From Spirodela intermedia (Eukaryota > Streptophyta > Magnoliopsida > Alismatales > Araceae), in assembly GCA_902729315.2 (NCBI GenBank), contig LR746276.1, positions 1,970,669 through 2,034,668 of the forward strand: DNA of 64,000 nt, given 5' to 3'. The notes beneath the pieces were generated by a model, which ran no database searches, was not told the origin of the DNA, and saw nothing but the letters and a program-made list of their open reading frames with translations. The stretch's first letter is position 1. Each line of letters starts with the position of its first letter. Shown piece by piece: positions 1 to 14,300 of this stretch. Made by a program: the position numbers and the translations under genes.

Positions 1-3000
1 AAGGTTTTGGAGTTCTAAATGCAGAAACTCCAGTCGGGCGAGGGGAAAATACAGGCTTCAATAGCATAAGCCAGCTGGAGAATGATGCCCTCTTGACAGC
101 AGCATCAGAAATTATCAATTCAGCAGAAGTGAAAGCTGTTTCTGAGTCTACTTCTGATGCACATGCTGAGACGAAGAGACATGGGAAAGGAAAAGTAGGA
201 AAAGGAAAGGCTCGCAGATGTGTAGAAGCTGTTCTAATGTCTGGTGGAAAAAATAAAATAAATAAAATAATGGATGCTACAAAATCTAAGGTAGAAGTCA
301 AAAGCACTCTCCATGGCGAATGCGGTGTAGTGGATGTGGGTGGTTTGGAAGAAAGTACGGATGACGGACCTTCTTCTGAAACTGTTGCCCACAAGCACAA
401 TCTCCTCCCTGATCAGACAGTTTGCTCAGTTAATAAGCCACTCCCACCAGTGCAGTTGTATGCACTAGAAAGTGGCCAAAATATACTCGATAGCTTGAAA
501 CCCTCTGTAATTATTGTTTATCATCCAGATGTGAGATTTGTGAGGGAAATTGAAGTCTACAAGGCTGAGAATCCTTCAAAGGAGTTGAAAATCTACTTTT
601 TGTTTTACGAGGATTCCACAGAAGCTCAAAAGTTTGAGGCCAGCATACGGAGGGAGAATGCAGCATTCGAATCTCTCATAAGGCAGAAGTCCCTAATGAT
701 GATCCCTGTTGACCGGGTATCTGTGCTTTATTTATTTCATACTGTGGTTGTATTTTGTATTCTTTTTCTCTTAATTTCTATCTATTATCAAACCTTTTAT
801 TTGTATTTTTTTGACTGCATAGCCTAAATGGATGCCCTTTAAAAAGGTGCATGAACTTTATGAAAGATCGTTTTGCATACTATTGAATGCATTATGGTGT
901 CAATTCCCTGTACAGTATTCTTGCATTTGTCTGATATGTTGGTAATGGTAACAATATTTCCTGTAAAATATTAATACGTTAAAGGCCAATCATGGAGTTC
1001 TTAACTGGTGTCTATCTCGTTCATATACTTGTCAGCATTGTAAGGCTTACCGTTTCATCATGGGGTTGGCTTAAAAGAATGAAGGAATTGAAAGATTTAG
1101 TGAAAACATATGACACCAAATCCATGGAAAGTGGTATTATGTGCCTCGTCATGATAAATAGCCGCATGGGGATCTGTCATTGAAAGAACACTATTCTATG
1201 TGTCCCAGTTTCTGTTATTCCAAATATTCAGGGGTACGGGATTGACCTTCCTCTGCAAATTGGAATGACTAAGCCTTGTCATCATGCTCACACTATTCCT
1301 GGAAAATTCATGAAATGTATTACCACAACTAAATATCATCTCATTACGATAAGAGTACGAATCAAATGCTAAGATTATACACGGCACAACGTGATGTAAC
1401 ATAACCAGGACATCTTTATTCACTCGTCACTGAGGTTAAAACTTTTAGTCCAGATTTTATGTAGTTGATGAAACACCATAAAAGATCAGCTTTATGTTTG
1501 TCAATTCCCAGACAAATACTTATCTAATATAAGTTAATTATTATTAAAAAAAAAATTAATCCAAAATTAGCCTTATTGCGATTCTTATTACCAGTTTCTT
1601 AAATTCATTTTCATCTACATTTGTCAGCCTCTCGATGTTGTTCTAGCATCATAAAAATACCAAGTATGCAACCCAAGGAGCCCTGTATTACATTCGTAAA
1701 CCATCTCCTTCGATCCATGTCAATGCAATTCTACTTAATTAATTTTTCTTTCCAAAGTATCCCTTGAAGATTGCCTATATTCCTGTTATTTTGGAGTCTT
1801 TTGCCACATTGGTGCTATCAGGTGCCTGCCATTTCCAATTTCGTTATTTTGGGTCACTTGTAATCAAATTACTGCCTTTTTTGGGAATAGGGTTCAGGTG
1901 TCAGTTTGTTTTCTATGCAGAGGTTGCGGCTTATGATATAAATTTGAGAACTAAATCTCTGTAGCTATCCGGTTTAAGGCAATTTGATATTATTCATCTT
2001 CCTTTCGCATTTTTGTTGTTTTTTTTATTTAATCATACAGAACACATTATGTATCGTCATCCTTAATTTTCAATTTCAGGACGGACATAGCTTTGGATTA
2101 TCTGCTACCAAAGAATCACAATCGTTGGTCTCACAGAATGCAATCACCAGGAAGGCAGGTGGTAGAATTGCTTCAGAAAAAGAGATGCAGGTAATTGGTA
2201 CAGAGAAGCATGGGGCCTTCTTTTTCCCTTTTTGGGATCTGCATCTCCTCCCTTGTTGTAAATTATTCCGACTAAATCTCTATCTCCGCAGGTCATAGTG
2301 GACATGAGGGAATTCATGAGTAGCCTTCCCAACGTTCTCCATCTGAGAGGCATGCGGGTTATCCCCCTGACCTTGGAAGTTGGAGACTACATACTCTCAC
2401 CATCAATTTGTGTTGAAAGGAAGAGCGTTATGGATCTCTTTCAAAGCTTCACATCTGGGCGTTTATATAATCAGGTGGAGACTATGGTCCGTTACTACGA
2501 AATTCCTGTCCTTCTTATAGAATTCTCGCAGGACAAGAGCTTCTCCTTTCAGGTACTGTCACCCTCTAATAATAGTAAATATTTGGGATATTTAGATGCT
2601 TTGCCATCATGCTACGTTTCTTGTTTTAAAATTTCAGTGAAAATATCAACTAAATTTCCAGCAATGGATTCCTTTTAATTGAGCTGAGGAGGCTCTCCTT
2701 GACCCATTAAGTTGAACTTCAGCAAGCAGGAAGCTTTATAGTTTCCATAAACAAGTTTATTGCCTCATGGGGAATAGATTGCGATGGTGCGATAAGAATT
2801 CGGAGGAACTGCTCCATCCTCAGCGATAGAAAATTCATGTTAAAACGTCTGGCTGTGTTGGTTTCCTATGAGTGATTATAGAGAAGGGATCATTACATAA
2901 ATGGAACCTCCCCCTCTGTAAATTATCTAGCACTCTTGTTTCCATTCTCCATTTGGGTCTTTGTTCCTGACTGATCTCACTATTTTTGTCATCTTTTCGA

Positions 3001-4250
3001 TGAATATGATATGGAGCAGTCGTTTTGAGGATTTTTTATTTTCTCTTTTTCAGTCTGCGAGTGATATTGGCGGCGATGTCTCGCCCACCAACATAATTTC
3101 CAAGCTCTCATTGCTTGTTCTTCATTTCCCCCGGCTCCGCTTGGTATGGTCCCGCAGTGTGCATGCCACAGCAGAAATCTTTGCCTCACTGAAGGCCAAC
3201 CAGGATGAACCTGATGAAACCAAGGCGGCACGGGTTGGTGTCCCTTCTCATGATGGCATCATAGAAAATGATGCAAGGTAAACCTGTGGCCATTTTTTTT
3301 GTCAATAATTAAATATTTAATTATCGAATTACTTATTTTGCATTTATATTTATGATATAATTATAATTTTCTTATTCAATACTGCAATTTATTTACGACA
3401 TGCTTTCTTGGAATGTGGCTTAAATCTGATTAAGGAGCTTACTATATGAGTAAAGGCATAAAATGGGTTCACATTTATTCACTAAGCCTTAGATCATTAG
3501 TTATTTGAGTATTACTATTATTTTCGGTTATTCGAATATTTATTTAAGGGGTAAATGAGTTTATATTCGTATATAAATAAGTAAATTTCTGAGTGTTTAG
3601 GTGCTTATGTGTTTAAATTAATGTGTATAACTAAATTTGTTTATTTCATAATCCAATCCATGTACCAAACACTTTCAGCATGATGCCTTCAGATTTATCA
3701 AGCAGCTCATTATATGGCTCAGCGTAGAAATTTCATTCATATTTATAAAATAATATCTAAAAGTGTTAATTTTGCAAACTATCTATGTTGGATTTATATT
3801 TATGAGTATGAATTTATTTTTATGTATTTCAGATTGCAATCTCTGTTCTACACTTATGAAAGAGCTTACTGTGTCACTCTGAGACAAATTGATTCAGATT
3901 TTACAAATGCTAATAACTAATTTACCAGTCAAGTATTATGTTATATTTAAATCAAAAAGTATGATTATAGTTTTTATTCATTTCAAACGGTTCCATGGAA
4001 GGTAGATGAATGATTGTGCCCATTATATGTATGATTCAGGGCAGAAAATTACAACACGTCAGCAATCGAGTTCTTGAGGCGCCTTCCAGGGGTGACTGAT
4101 TCCAACTATCGGGCTCTGATGGACGGCTGTAGGAGCCTAGCAGAGCTCGCCCTTCTTCCTACGGAGAGACTTGCAAAGCTCATGGGAGGTCAGAAGGCAG
4201 CTCGAACTCTGAGGGAGTTCCTCGATGCCAAGTGTCCGACCATGTTATGA
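1..4250 (+). CDS. UVH1: DNA repair endonuclease XPF/RAD1 (UVH1), 3' part only
   Basis: This is the 3' half of the XPF/RAD1 nuclease, which with ERCC1/RAD10 cuts 5' of lesions in nucleotide-excision repair and trims recombination flaps in the nucleus. Exons read as 1-716 (open from base 3), 2080-2190, 2292-2552, 3054-3277 and 4040-4250, all with GT/AG borders and continuous frame; stop TGA at 4248-4250. Exon 3 carries the ERCC4 nuclease fold: VIVDMREF, then GDYILSP and the catalytic VERKSVMD (GD..ERKxxxD), all intact. Exon 4 continues the nuclease domain (KLSLLVLHFPRLRLVWSRS). The last exon holds the helix-hairpin-helix part that pairs with ERCC1 (FLRRLPGVTDSNYRAL). The helicase-like N-terminus lies before the window. 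The first intron seen is 1.36 kb. No frameshift or lost catalytic residue is visible, so the gene looks functional. Confidence 0.93.
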
Positions 4251-4270
4251 TCTCTCTCTCTCTCTCTCTC
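4251..4270. repeat. (TC)10 microsatellite abutting the UVH1 stop codon
   Basis: Ten TC units start at the base after the TGA stop, so they lie at the very start of the 3' UTR. A second CT run sits at about 4645-4662. Confidence 0.9.
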
Positions 4271-5309
4271 ATTACCCACCACCTGGTGATTGGTTCCTAG
4301 GGGCCTCCGATCAGATCAATCAAGGCCATTGAGAATCTGCAGCGTGGTGATTGCTGAGGTACACTCGAATCTCCTTGTTGCCTTCGATATTGGTCTTAAT
4401 TCTTATTTATTGTGATATTTAATTCACTTTATCTTGGTCTGTGGAAGACTTGAAAAAGGGCATGTATTTGACGGAAGTTAAAGAGTCCTACTGAGTCCAT
4501 ATAATGTTTCCTTGTGGAAAGGAGTCAAATATTTAATCCACTGATGGTATTCATAGAAAGATAAGGGGTGTCAAACCGATATTCTTTGAGTTTGGGTCTC
4601 GAAATAAGTCTAGTTAGATACGAGGTCTGTCTTAATATTTTGCGCTCTCTCTCTCTCTCTCTAAGGTATCAATATAGTTTCTATATTTTTTTTAAAAATA
4701 GATTGTTAGAAGTAGGCTCTTGTGGCTGTTTGGTTGGGGGTCTGGTGGCTGGTGGAAGGTCCAATGTTACCAATCATTCTCGACATTTATAGATAGAGAA
4801 ATAAGAGCAAGAAAGCACTGATGAGTGAGAGAGCTTCCTCATCAGTGGCCAAGCTGAGAGGACATGACATTCGGAGACCCTTTAGGAAGGATGGCATCTA
4901 GAGACCCTGCCCATAACCATCACATAAAACGGGTATGAACCTTCCACCAGCCAGCAGAACATTGAATTTTGTTGAGCTCCTCCATAGAATTAATGTCACA
5001 TCTAGTGGAGAGCCAAATATACCTTCACCATGCCTTCTCGTGGTCAGATGAAGAGGATAACCTAGAAAAACATTAGGTAGAGGTCTCCATGAATGGTATG
5101 GCATCCTCCACTGGTCACGTAGCACACTACAAATGGGTTCCTTCTCTAAGTATGATCTTTGAGAGTCACAAACTTATCTTTCCTTCTCTTATGAGCCATT
5201 TTAGTGGCTGTGATTTTTGACATAAGCTATGTGAGAGGGGGAGGCAGAAGAGTTTTGCCACATTAGTCCACATTGAAATCCATTTCATGCTGATGTAGTG
5301 ATGGAAAGG
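4271..5309. other. Intergenic DNA downstream of UVH1
   Basis: The first part is probably UVH1 3' UTR and terminator. Small open frames, such as a 75-codon one on the minus strand at 4898-5125, match nothing I recognise and lack splice or domain support. I see no gene here. Confidence 0.6.
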
Positions 5310-5317
5310 AAAGGAGA

Positions 5318-5452
5318 CTAGAAGCAGCAAGCAGAGCGCAAGAAAAGAAAAAAAAAGAAATTCATTCATCTCAATATGGAAATGGAAGGTTTTGTAGTAC
5401 ATTGATGTTTTCTCACATGTTCCTTCACACACATATGGAAAGGCCTAAAACT
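5318..5452 (-). repeat. Putative 3' LTR remnant of the copia element
   Basis: This block shares the order of short words with 8515-8640: ATTCATTCATCTC, then GGTTTTGT, then a TGTTC/CACAC stretch. It lies just past the pol end of the minus-strand copia remnant, as a 3' LTR would. Identity is low and the ends are estimates. Confidence 0.45.
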
Positions 5453-8400
5453 CCACCTCGAGATAAATTATAAATATTTTTAATAGTCATATTGGATGAT
5501 AGATAAAATAAATGACTGATTGAAAGAGATTTGGTGAAAATATTTGCCAATTGATAGTGACATTTAACTGAAGAAAGTTTGACAAAGCCTTTAACTAGTT
5601 TATTTTGAACAAACTGACTACCAATCTCAATATATTTTGCAAGCTCAGAAAAGATTGGATTTGAAATAATATGAATATCAAAATGTCTTTATAATAATTA
5701 CAAAGTATAATGGCAATGAGACAAAATTATGCATGTTTAGACGCCATGAAATTTATAAATTCAGAAATATTTCAAAGCGTCATGATCTTTAAATTCGAAC
5801 TTATTTTGTCGTACATCTATTAAGATAGTGATAGGTGAGAGTGAACAGTCAACTTGGATAATGTAATCAATATACATAAGTAGAGCTACAAGAAAAAATT
5901 ATACCCTTATTAAACAATGAATAATTATATGTCAACCGAATGTATTCAAACTAAATGAGTGAGCTAAAAAGGTTAGAATACTATTTTATGGATTTTGTGG
6001 AACTACAAAGATTTGATTTATGTAAGTTGGAAACATGTCTACCTTGATGAGTAGAAAGCTCCCTCTTACTCTACTATCCTAAATGTAGATCGATGTAGAT
6101 TTCTTCAAATAAGTTGTTATTACCGACATCAATATTGACATTTAATTGAAGAAAAGTGTCAACTATTGCTAGATGCATGTGCCACCATGAGTTGATAGTT
6201 GCAAATTTAACAATAGGAGAATATGTCTTGAAGAATTCTATTATTTATGAGTATATCATTTCACAATTAATTGTACTTTGAGTTATTGAATAAATACATA
6301 AAAATGATATTTAATTTTTTAAACCTCTCTTCATCCAATTGCATATTTTTCACTTTGATAATAAAACTATGTATAATGTTATTTGATTTTCTAACTTGGT
6401 CTTCAGTGCCTCACGTCATTGAGGAAATATAATTATTTTGATGATAAAGCCAAGGTTCGTCATTAGATGAACTAGTCATAATAATTTTTTATATGATGAA
6501 TATAGAGAAATGTGGGAGAGAAAATCAAGTAGAGGATATGGTCACTTGATTTCATGAGTGCTATATGAGACAATGTATTATAGTGCAATTCTCAAAGATA
6601 AGATGGTGGTTTGTGGATGCAATTATATGTCAATGTTTGTAAAGTTAAAGGATAACTGAAAATATCATGTTTGGTATATTATTTTGTGACTAAAAAAATT
6701 CTATTATAACACATGATAAGACCAAAATCCACAAGATAGTCTAATAAATTGCAATAAGCTATAAGTGAATATTTATTTTTCTAGACATCATTGAGCATGT
6801 AACCCTTTATACTAGGTAGGTATCCAATGAAAATAAAGTATAGCATGTTGATGAAATTTAGTGTGATGCCAAACAACCAAAGCTTTCAAATATGAACAAT
6901 CAACATAATATTGATGTAACAATTCATAAGGAGTTATGCTATTAAGGAGTGGAGACAAAAACTATTGATGAGGAACACAATTATAACTATACAATCCATA
7001 TAAAATACATGTTTTTAAATTATAGCGTGAATGTAATGTGGATGTTCTTTTATTTATCCTTGATATTGTCAAAAAATGACTAAAAATCTTAGGAGTTGCA
7101 GTTTTGGTAGAAAAGATTATAACATTGGAGGTGCGACTAGCAAGGACTGATTGAATATTAATCTATCTTTGATGATTATTTTCAAGAGACTAGTGAAAAA
7201 AATTGAGCAAGGAACAATAATTAAGATCAAACATGAGTTACATTTTTTTACTAAGTTATTTCATACCTTCACAATTTTTTTTTTCTGCAAAACATGATGG
7301 AAAGAATGTATTTAACTTTCCCAAATAGTTTTTAATTTGGTGAGCTATGCAATAATGTAATCTTGATATTGACAATGATTAATCAATTCATAGTGTAATT
7401 TACGACTATAGTGAAGTAGTACCGTGAGGGAAAGGTGAAAAGAAACCCCATCAGGGAGTGAAATAGAGCATGAAACCATGAGCTCTCAAGTAGTGGGAGG
7501 AGAATATGATCTTTGATCGTGTGCCTGTTGAAGAATGAGCTGGTGACTCATAGGCAGTGGAATTTGTTTAAGTCTCTCTAAAATTTGACCATATCTTGTG
7601 CACAGAATCATAAAAAACAATGTTGGTTGATATTTCTCTTTAAACTAAATTTAAAATTGAAAATAACCATATTATTTTACTAGATCCATGCTAAAAGAAT
7701 AGAAAGATCTTCACTACTTGGTTTGAATATTGAAGTATCAATAAATCCAACAACATTATTTACAATTAACATTACTCTAAGAAGCATTATTATTTCAAGT
7801 AAATTGTTGTGATATGAAGATCAACTTGGATTATTAGAATAGTGCAAGAAATATGAATTTGATGGGTCATCTCAATAGATTGACTTGAATATGTCATTGA
7901 TTAATATAGAAGGTGAACAGAAGACTTAAAACATAGAATCATATAACTAATTTTTCCTTTTTCAAAATTGGCAGAGTAGATATTTGATAAAGATGAGTGA
8001 TGTTGAAGACAAATATGCTGTTAATGTTATGAACAAAAATGCTTCCAGTCAACCTTGCCTTGGGGATGAATATGCCATTATAGAAATAAGATAGCTAGTC
8101 AAATATGGATTTGGTGCCCCTAAGACTAGAGGCATGATAATAAATTATGACATATCACCCTCAAGATTGAGTGTTGGAAGAAAAAGATCAAGCCATTGAC
8201 TATCTCTAGTGAGAATGAGGATCCAACATTATAAAGTACATAACCATAAGGATTGATTAATTGCCATTAGATTTCTTTCCATCTTTGTCTAATTACTTGT
8301 TGTCATGAGATCAGATGGCTGGTGAGCTTGAGATGAATTGGAGGAAGGAAAAAGGTTAGGGACGATGATAGAAACCCTAATCTTGATCCAATTCTAGAAC

Positions 8401-8514
8401 CTAGATTCTAGTAATCAATTGGGACATTGAAGATTAAGCTGAACTTCTGTTAATATCTCTTTGGACAAGAGCCAAAGTTGATTGTACTGATCTAATAGTG
8501 GTAGTAAGAAAGAG

Positions 8515-8640
8515 AGGAAAGTGCTAGAGAAAAGGAAGAATAAATCCATTCATTCATCTCCACTCTTCATTTTAAGGGTTTTGTGGCAAATTGAAATTTC
8601 CTGATGTGTTCTCCACACGTGTTTGGAGAAGCATAAGATA
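8515..8640 (-). repeat. Putative 5' LTR remnant of the copia element
   Basis: Partner of the block at 5318-5452, with the same word order and orientation at the other end of the element. The boundaries are uncertain because the termini have eroded. Confidence 0.45.
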
Positions 8641-9120
8641 TGTTTCTAGATATGCTGCTACCTCATGCTGCCAAGAACACAAAGTGCACCTTGTTTGCAC
8701 CTAGGGTTCTTGGTCATGCTCTTTATCATCTTCATCACTGTGACATTCATCCGTTGAATTGAGGTTGATTCGATCCAGTTATGGAGGATTTTGGGGAGGA
8801 GCAGGATAATAAGCAGATTTGTCAGAATAGCCCAGTTTTCTAGCTCTGCAAATCGTTGTTGAGCCTGTTGGCATGGGCCTGTTGGCATGGACCGGATGGC
8901 GCCATCGGTGGTCTTCTGCCAAAATTCTCCGGACCCGTTGCGACCCCTTTCCGCGACTTGCAAGCAGAAGGCGGGAGTTTTTGAAACATTGTTTCAGTGG
9001 GAAGGGCCGCTCCCAGCCGAGGGCTTGCAGGGTTCGTCCTCGGCTGCTGAGTATTCTCCCTCCGCTGCGCGATGATAGTTGACGAAGGGAGAATCGGGTG
9101 ATGGTAGTCTGCGGAGGAGA
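8641..9120 (+). promoter_or_regulatory. Upstream region and probable 5' UTR of the SRS2-like gene
   Basis: GC content climbs through this stretch into the first helicase exon. An in-frame TAG at 9076-9078 closes the frame upstream of the chosen start. A 14-base direct repeat (GCCTGTTGGCATGG) occurs twice in tandem near 8862-8890. No clear TATA box was identified. The small open frames on both strands here look like by-products of GC-rich sequence. Confidence 0.4.
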
Positions 9121-11241
9121 ATGCGCAGCGCGATGGATGATGAAAATGCTGTTCCCCATCCCCGGCAGCACTGGCAGCAGTTCTTCGTCTCAGATGATCG
9201 GAGGACGCGCATCCCTGATAGCTTCAGGGCTTCCAAGGCGTTTGTTGCCTGCAAACGCCCACGCGACTTCGCCCCCGTGAATTCCTCCAGGTTTGACGAT
9301 TCAAGATCTCGTCTGAATTCTTTGTATGGGCAAGTTTCAGGTTTTTTTCTTCCAACCTTCTGTTCTATGTGGCCGTCTTTCTTTTTCTTCTTCTTCTTCC
9401 AGGATCGGGGAATGCACTAACCCGCCTCTCGGGTCGTCTCCATCTCGGGGAGTTCCGTTGTCTGAGCTTTGCTTGAACGCGTTCTCCCATCCTGTTGCCC
9501 ATCGTGCACCGACCTGTGTGTCACAGGAATGTGCAACACTTGGGGCATTTGTTGGTTCGGTAAAGCAGGAAGTAGATAACCAGGCTTTCGAGGCTTCCGT
9601 CCCGCCGCCGAGGGTCTCAGATGAAGAGTTCGATGAAGCAGTTCTGAAGGAGATTGATGCTATATGCGAGCAGAGGTCTTCCGCAAAGAGGGAGAGGCTA
9701 ACCTCTTTTGGCAGCCTCCCGTCCAGCCATTGTTTAACTTTGACCCACCATGAGAGACCTCCAGACGATGAAAACGATTCTGATTCCTCTAGAATGCAGC
9801 AGATAGAGGAAGAAAGGGAGAATAGCGCGCAGGATGTGGCTACAGGTGATGGTTCGGTGCCTCAAGCGTATTCTGAATACTTGGAGTCTCTGAACGATCG
9901 ACAGAGAGAGGCGGCTTACAGCGATATCTCCATTCCTCTAATGATTGTGGCAGGCCCGGGAAGTGGAAAGGTCTATTTCCTTATGATTGTCTCCTCACTT
10001 GTGCTATCGATGCTTGTAATTGCTTATGGGCTCTTTGTGTTGTGTTAAATTCAGACTTCAACTATGGTTGGGCGCGTGTTGACACTTCTGAAGGAGGTAA
10101 CTCATCCTTCGAACAGATAAAGATAATTATCCTTTGCCATTTTTTTTAATTCTGTCTGATTAAAACGAGTTTTCTATCAGGGGATCCGCCCTACCAACAT
10201 CCTGGCCATGACTTTTACTACAGCTGCTGCATCTGAAATGAGAGATCGGATTGCAAAAGTGACAGGGAAAGCTATAGCAAAGGAACTTGCGATCAGCACT
10301 TTCCACTCTTTTTGTTTGCAGCTTTGTCGGTCCAATGCAGAGAAGTATGTTAGCTTTAAGTTGCTTTTTGGTTTCCGAAGCACATCCCATCTTATCATTT
10401 TTGCTACAAATTTAGATAAATTATGGCGAAAACCAGTAATTGCCAGTAACCCTCCAATGTATTTCCACGACACTCTTTTTATATTCACTTTGCTAACCAT
10501 TTTAGGATGTACATCAACAATACCTCAGTAACACAATAACTATTTGTCTTTGCTCATGCTCGTTTCATTTCTTCTTGATATGAACTGTATCAATAAGATT
10601 AGAACCTCTGATAAAGGTTTTTCCTTTTTTCGGTATGGATATCAGGGCGTAAACTGGGGATTCATGTGGTATGGATTCTTGACATTCGTTGCCATCTGTT
10701 TAAGGATTTACAGTACCAATGAAATTGAACCATCGCTGAAACTGGAGAGATTGGGTATTCAGAATTACCAACTTTGGCGTTTAAAATACTCAATAAATTC
10801 ATCTTTCACGATATTATTTAAGACTGTGGAGAGTGGGTATTCAGAATCGTTAACTTTGAATATGGACTGTCTGGAAGAAACATTCTGGCTTACATTGCAC
10901 GTTTCTAACAAGTCTTTACCATATGTTTCCCTGAAAACTTTTGTGAGATCGTGTAGATTCTGTACATCGTTATTTTGATGCTTTGTTTTTCTCTAATGCT
11001 TCTATACGGTGTATGGTGCTTTCTCGTAAGAAGGACATGAATTCTTTTAGTTGAAGTGATAATCTAATGGAAGTGATGCTTGCCCATCCAAGCGGGGTTG
11101 TGAAGATTCTCTAATAAATAGGCCTGGTTTTTGAGCTGTCAATGGTGGATAGAAATCTGCTAATAGAATGGAGCTGTTATTAGGCTGACAAGCGAACTGA
11201 CCCTTATAACGTATCAAAAGTCCAGAGTATGTTTCACCACC

Positions 11242-11300
<59 letters not shown>

Positions 11301-14300
11301 AGAGGAATGCCCAATTATCAGCTAAATCTGATTGGTGAATTTTATGTAGCTCAAAAGTTGTAACTAGGATGAGCTAATCCTCCTCTGCATCTAGCATAGG
11401 ATAAGCCTCATACACTGACTGTCCTAGTTCTACTACCGTTTTTTGTTTCATTTCTTCTGGAAAAAGAAGAACAGTCGTTTTGATTATAGATGCACAACAA
11501 GAAATTCAGTACATAACTAAATACTTCATTGTATGTAGTTTCATCATTCAATATACGATCTGACACTGCAGCTTTCTTAATTATGTGTATTTGCAATGGG
11601 GTAGTTCGTGTGAATTGGTTCCTATATGTATTACTGTTTGAATGAATATTGGTATTGACCATTCGCTCTGTTTGTTCATATTTGTAGTTTGACATAACAA
11701 CGCCATTTACCCGTTTGACAAACATGGAATCCATTTTTGCTCGGATTATCTCGTTGTGTAGACCTTTTCTCATTTTGAAAAAATATCAGGTAGAATTCTT
11801 TTATTGTGAGATTCTGATGCTCTTTCCTTTCCACGGAATATATAAATTAAATGGGAATGTTTTTTTGGATGAGAAGAGTGGCAGATAAAGGGGATATGAG
11901 ATTGTCTGTGGATCTTTCACTGTCATGTTTCCTCTACTCCATGTGGCTTGATTGCAGCCATTATGCAAAGTTTTGTCGACGAGTTTTTCGGGGAATCCTT
12001 TCAACGCAGTGCTGTTGGAGTTTTCCCCACACCTGTCCCCCCTTCAGCATTGATGTTAGTTGTTGGTTGTGTTAACGACACATGTTTCTGAGATTTGCAT
12101 GTAAAATGCCATGGCAATATATTTCCACGAGTAATCAGACATTATTTTCGTGGCAATCATAAAGGGATTGCTCATTCTGAACTTCCAGCAAAAACGGGTA
12201 ATAGACAGCCCACTTTTATCCACAAGTATTTTCAAATTGCACCTAGAAGGTGCATGCTTGACGGATTAACAGCGTTGTGTCACTAGATTTGATGATGGGT
12301 AAAACAAGGACCCAATCTTGTGATATTGCAACTTTTAATTTAGGAAGATTTATAGCATTGATGTCATGTGATTGTATTCATAATTAATTTGTGACTATTT
12401 TTACAAATAACAAGAGGAATGTCATGTTTTCCCTTTTCGATTCTGAGTTCACTATAGTGAATTTGTTGAATAGTGTTTAACAAGTGAGAATATGTTATCG
12501 ACTAGATCTTGTCCTGTTCATGATTTGCATACTTGTTTCTTCTGTTAATCAATCATTCATTTCGCTTCACATTCGTAGTTTATTTTTGAACTGGATGCAT
12601 ACTTTTACCTTGCTTTGGATTCAGTTTTTAGTTCAGCCTGAAATAGTCATGCCTTTATTTGCATTCTTTGGCATAGCTGTACTTATGCAAATCTATAACC
12701 TGTATTTTTTTGTAACTCTGGATGCAATAGGTTGTGTCGAACACCTGCTTTTCTAATTTATGGGCATGGACAACAGAGAAGAGCTGTTATCGAGTCACTG
12801 CGTGTGCTTGAGAACGAAAAGCGTGATAAGTCTGGAAATAACTGTGGTATCATGGATGCTGTATCATTTAAAAAAATGTCAAAGAAGTGGCAAAAATTTG
12901 TGACCCAGGTTTGTTTTCTGCAATTGGACATTGGTCTGTTATGTGCATCTATGATTTTGTTTTTGATTTCTTGGAAAATAACTGTTTATTCTAGTTTCTC
13001 ATTATTTTGTGCTTTTTGAGTCACAAGATGGTCAGGTTATTTTTTTCCCCATTTATTGCTTGCTTAGGTGGAACTTTAAAATTTGCCCAGTTTATGGAAG
13101 CAGTTTTAAGAGTGAACACTGGTGACTTGCTGGAAATCAATACTAGGATTGTTTGTTGCTGGAAATCAATACTAGGACAATGTGCAAGATTATTCATGCA
13201 ATGATAACATCAAACAGTTGGAAAGGCTATAGGACCGTATCTTGGTTTGTTGAACCTTCGAATGGAGGGACAAAGGAGGATACCAAGAAAATTCTAGGTG
13301 TTGAGATAGAGAAGGAAGGATAATGTATTGAGGCCTAAAAAGCTTCCTAGGCCGAATGCTGGGGAGAATCTCTATCTACTCCTCACATTCGTCCTAAAGG
13401 ATAATAATGCACATATAGACTCAATAGCATTGGTTTAGTGGGCCCAAAGTTGATGCAAGACTTAATGGGCTGGTGGGCACAAATAATATCCGATAATTAA
13501 TGGGTTCAACTAACTTTAACACAAAGAAACAAAAAAGGATTACTCTTTCTCAGCATACTTAATCATGTGCGTCATTGATATAATAATTGAAGGAAAATAA
13601 GTTTTAGCTTATTCTACTTAATTGAAGAAGGAATTTAATGATAATTTGGATAGTTTTTTGGTGGAGATTAAGAATGAAAGAGTCTTCTATGTCTAGAATA
13701 GGATTGACTGAAAAATAGGCTGTTGTTTGGTTACAACAGTTTTGCTTCACTTCTGGCTTATGAGCTGGGACAGGTATCTGATGTTTTTTACACAATGTTG
13801 TTTTACCTGATACATGTAAAAACCTCTTAAAGCTTAAACCTGACTGCGAAACTATGCCTATATTTTGAAGAGTTTTCCTACTAATAAAACGGAATAATTT
13901 TAACGTTTAGTTTTATTGTAAAGTTAAGAAAAATACAAGCCCTCACATTCAGTTATTTAGTTTTGAAATTTTAGATATAACTGGATGTATGTGGGGATGC
14001 ATTCACCAAGATTATGATTCCCCAGTAATTTGTGATGGGACTCCTGCAATTCTTTGCTTCATTGTTGGCAGGATGAATAAGAAGGATAAAACATTTAGCA
14101 GGTTCTGTCATATGAAATTTATTATCGTGTTATTTGAAATCTTGGATTGAGAATGCTTTGTTAGATGTGATGAAAGATTATAAAACAGTTTCGATGATTG
14201 CATATGCAGAGGAAGACAGGTCGAGTATCTAAAGATACCTGTGATCAGTACTTTGATGAGGTTCTACAAGGTGAATGGAAAAACAAGAAACAATTGGGAT

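Larger units (their letters stand above)
5310..8640 (-). mobile_element. Decayed Ty1/copia LTR retrotransposon, minus strand
   Basis: Read on the minus strand, broken copia-type pol pieces appear in the right order. Around 5892-5853 there is a reverse-transcriptase active-site remnant (LLMYIDYII, where YVDD is expected), followed by a KFEFKDHDALKYF-like stretch near 5810-5765. RNase H tail pieces lie at about 5665-5540 (AKYIEIGSQFV, then QLANIFTKSL). The pol end RGGV lies at about 5452. Many stops and shifts interrupt every frame, so it is long dead. Two similar blocks (about 5318-5452 and 8515-8640) flank it and look like remnants of short LTRs. A poor match to the usual initiator-Met primer-binding site lies near 8485-8505. 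Gag and integrase could not be placed with confidence. Confidence 0.7.
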
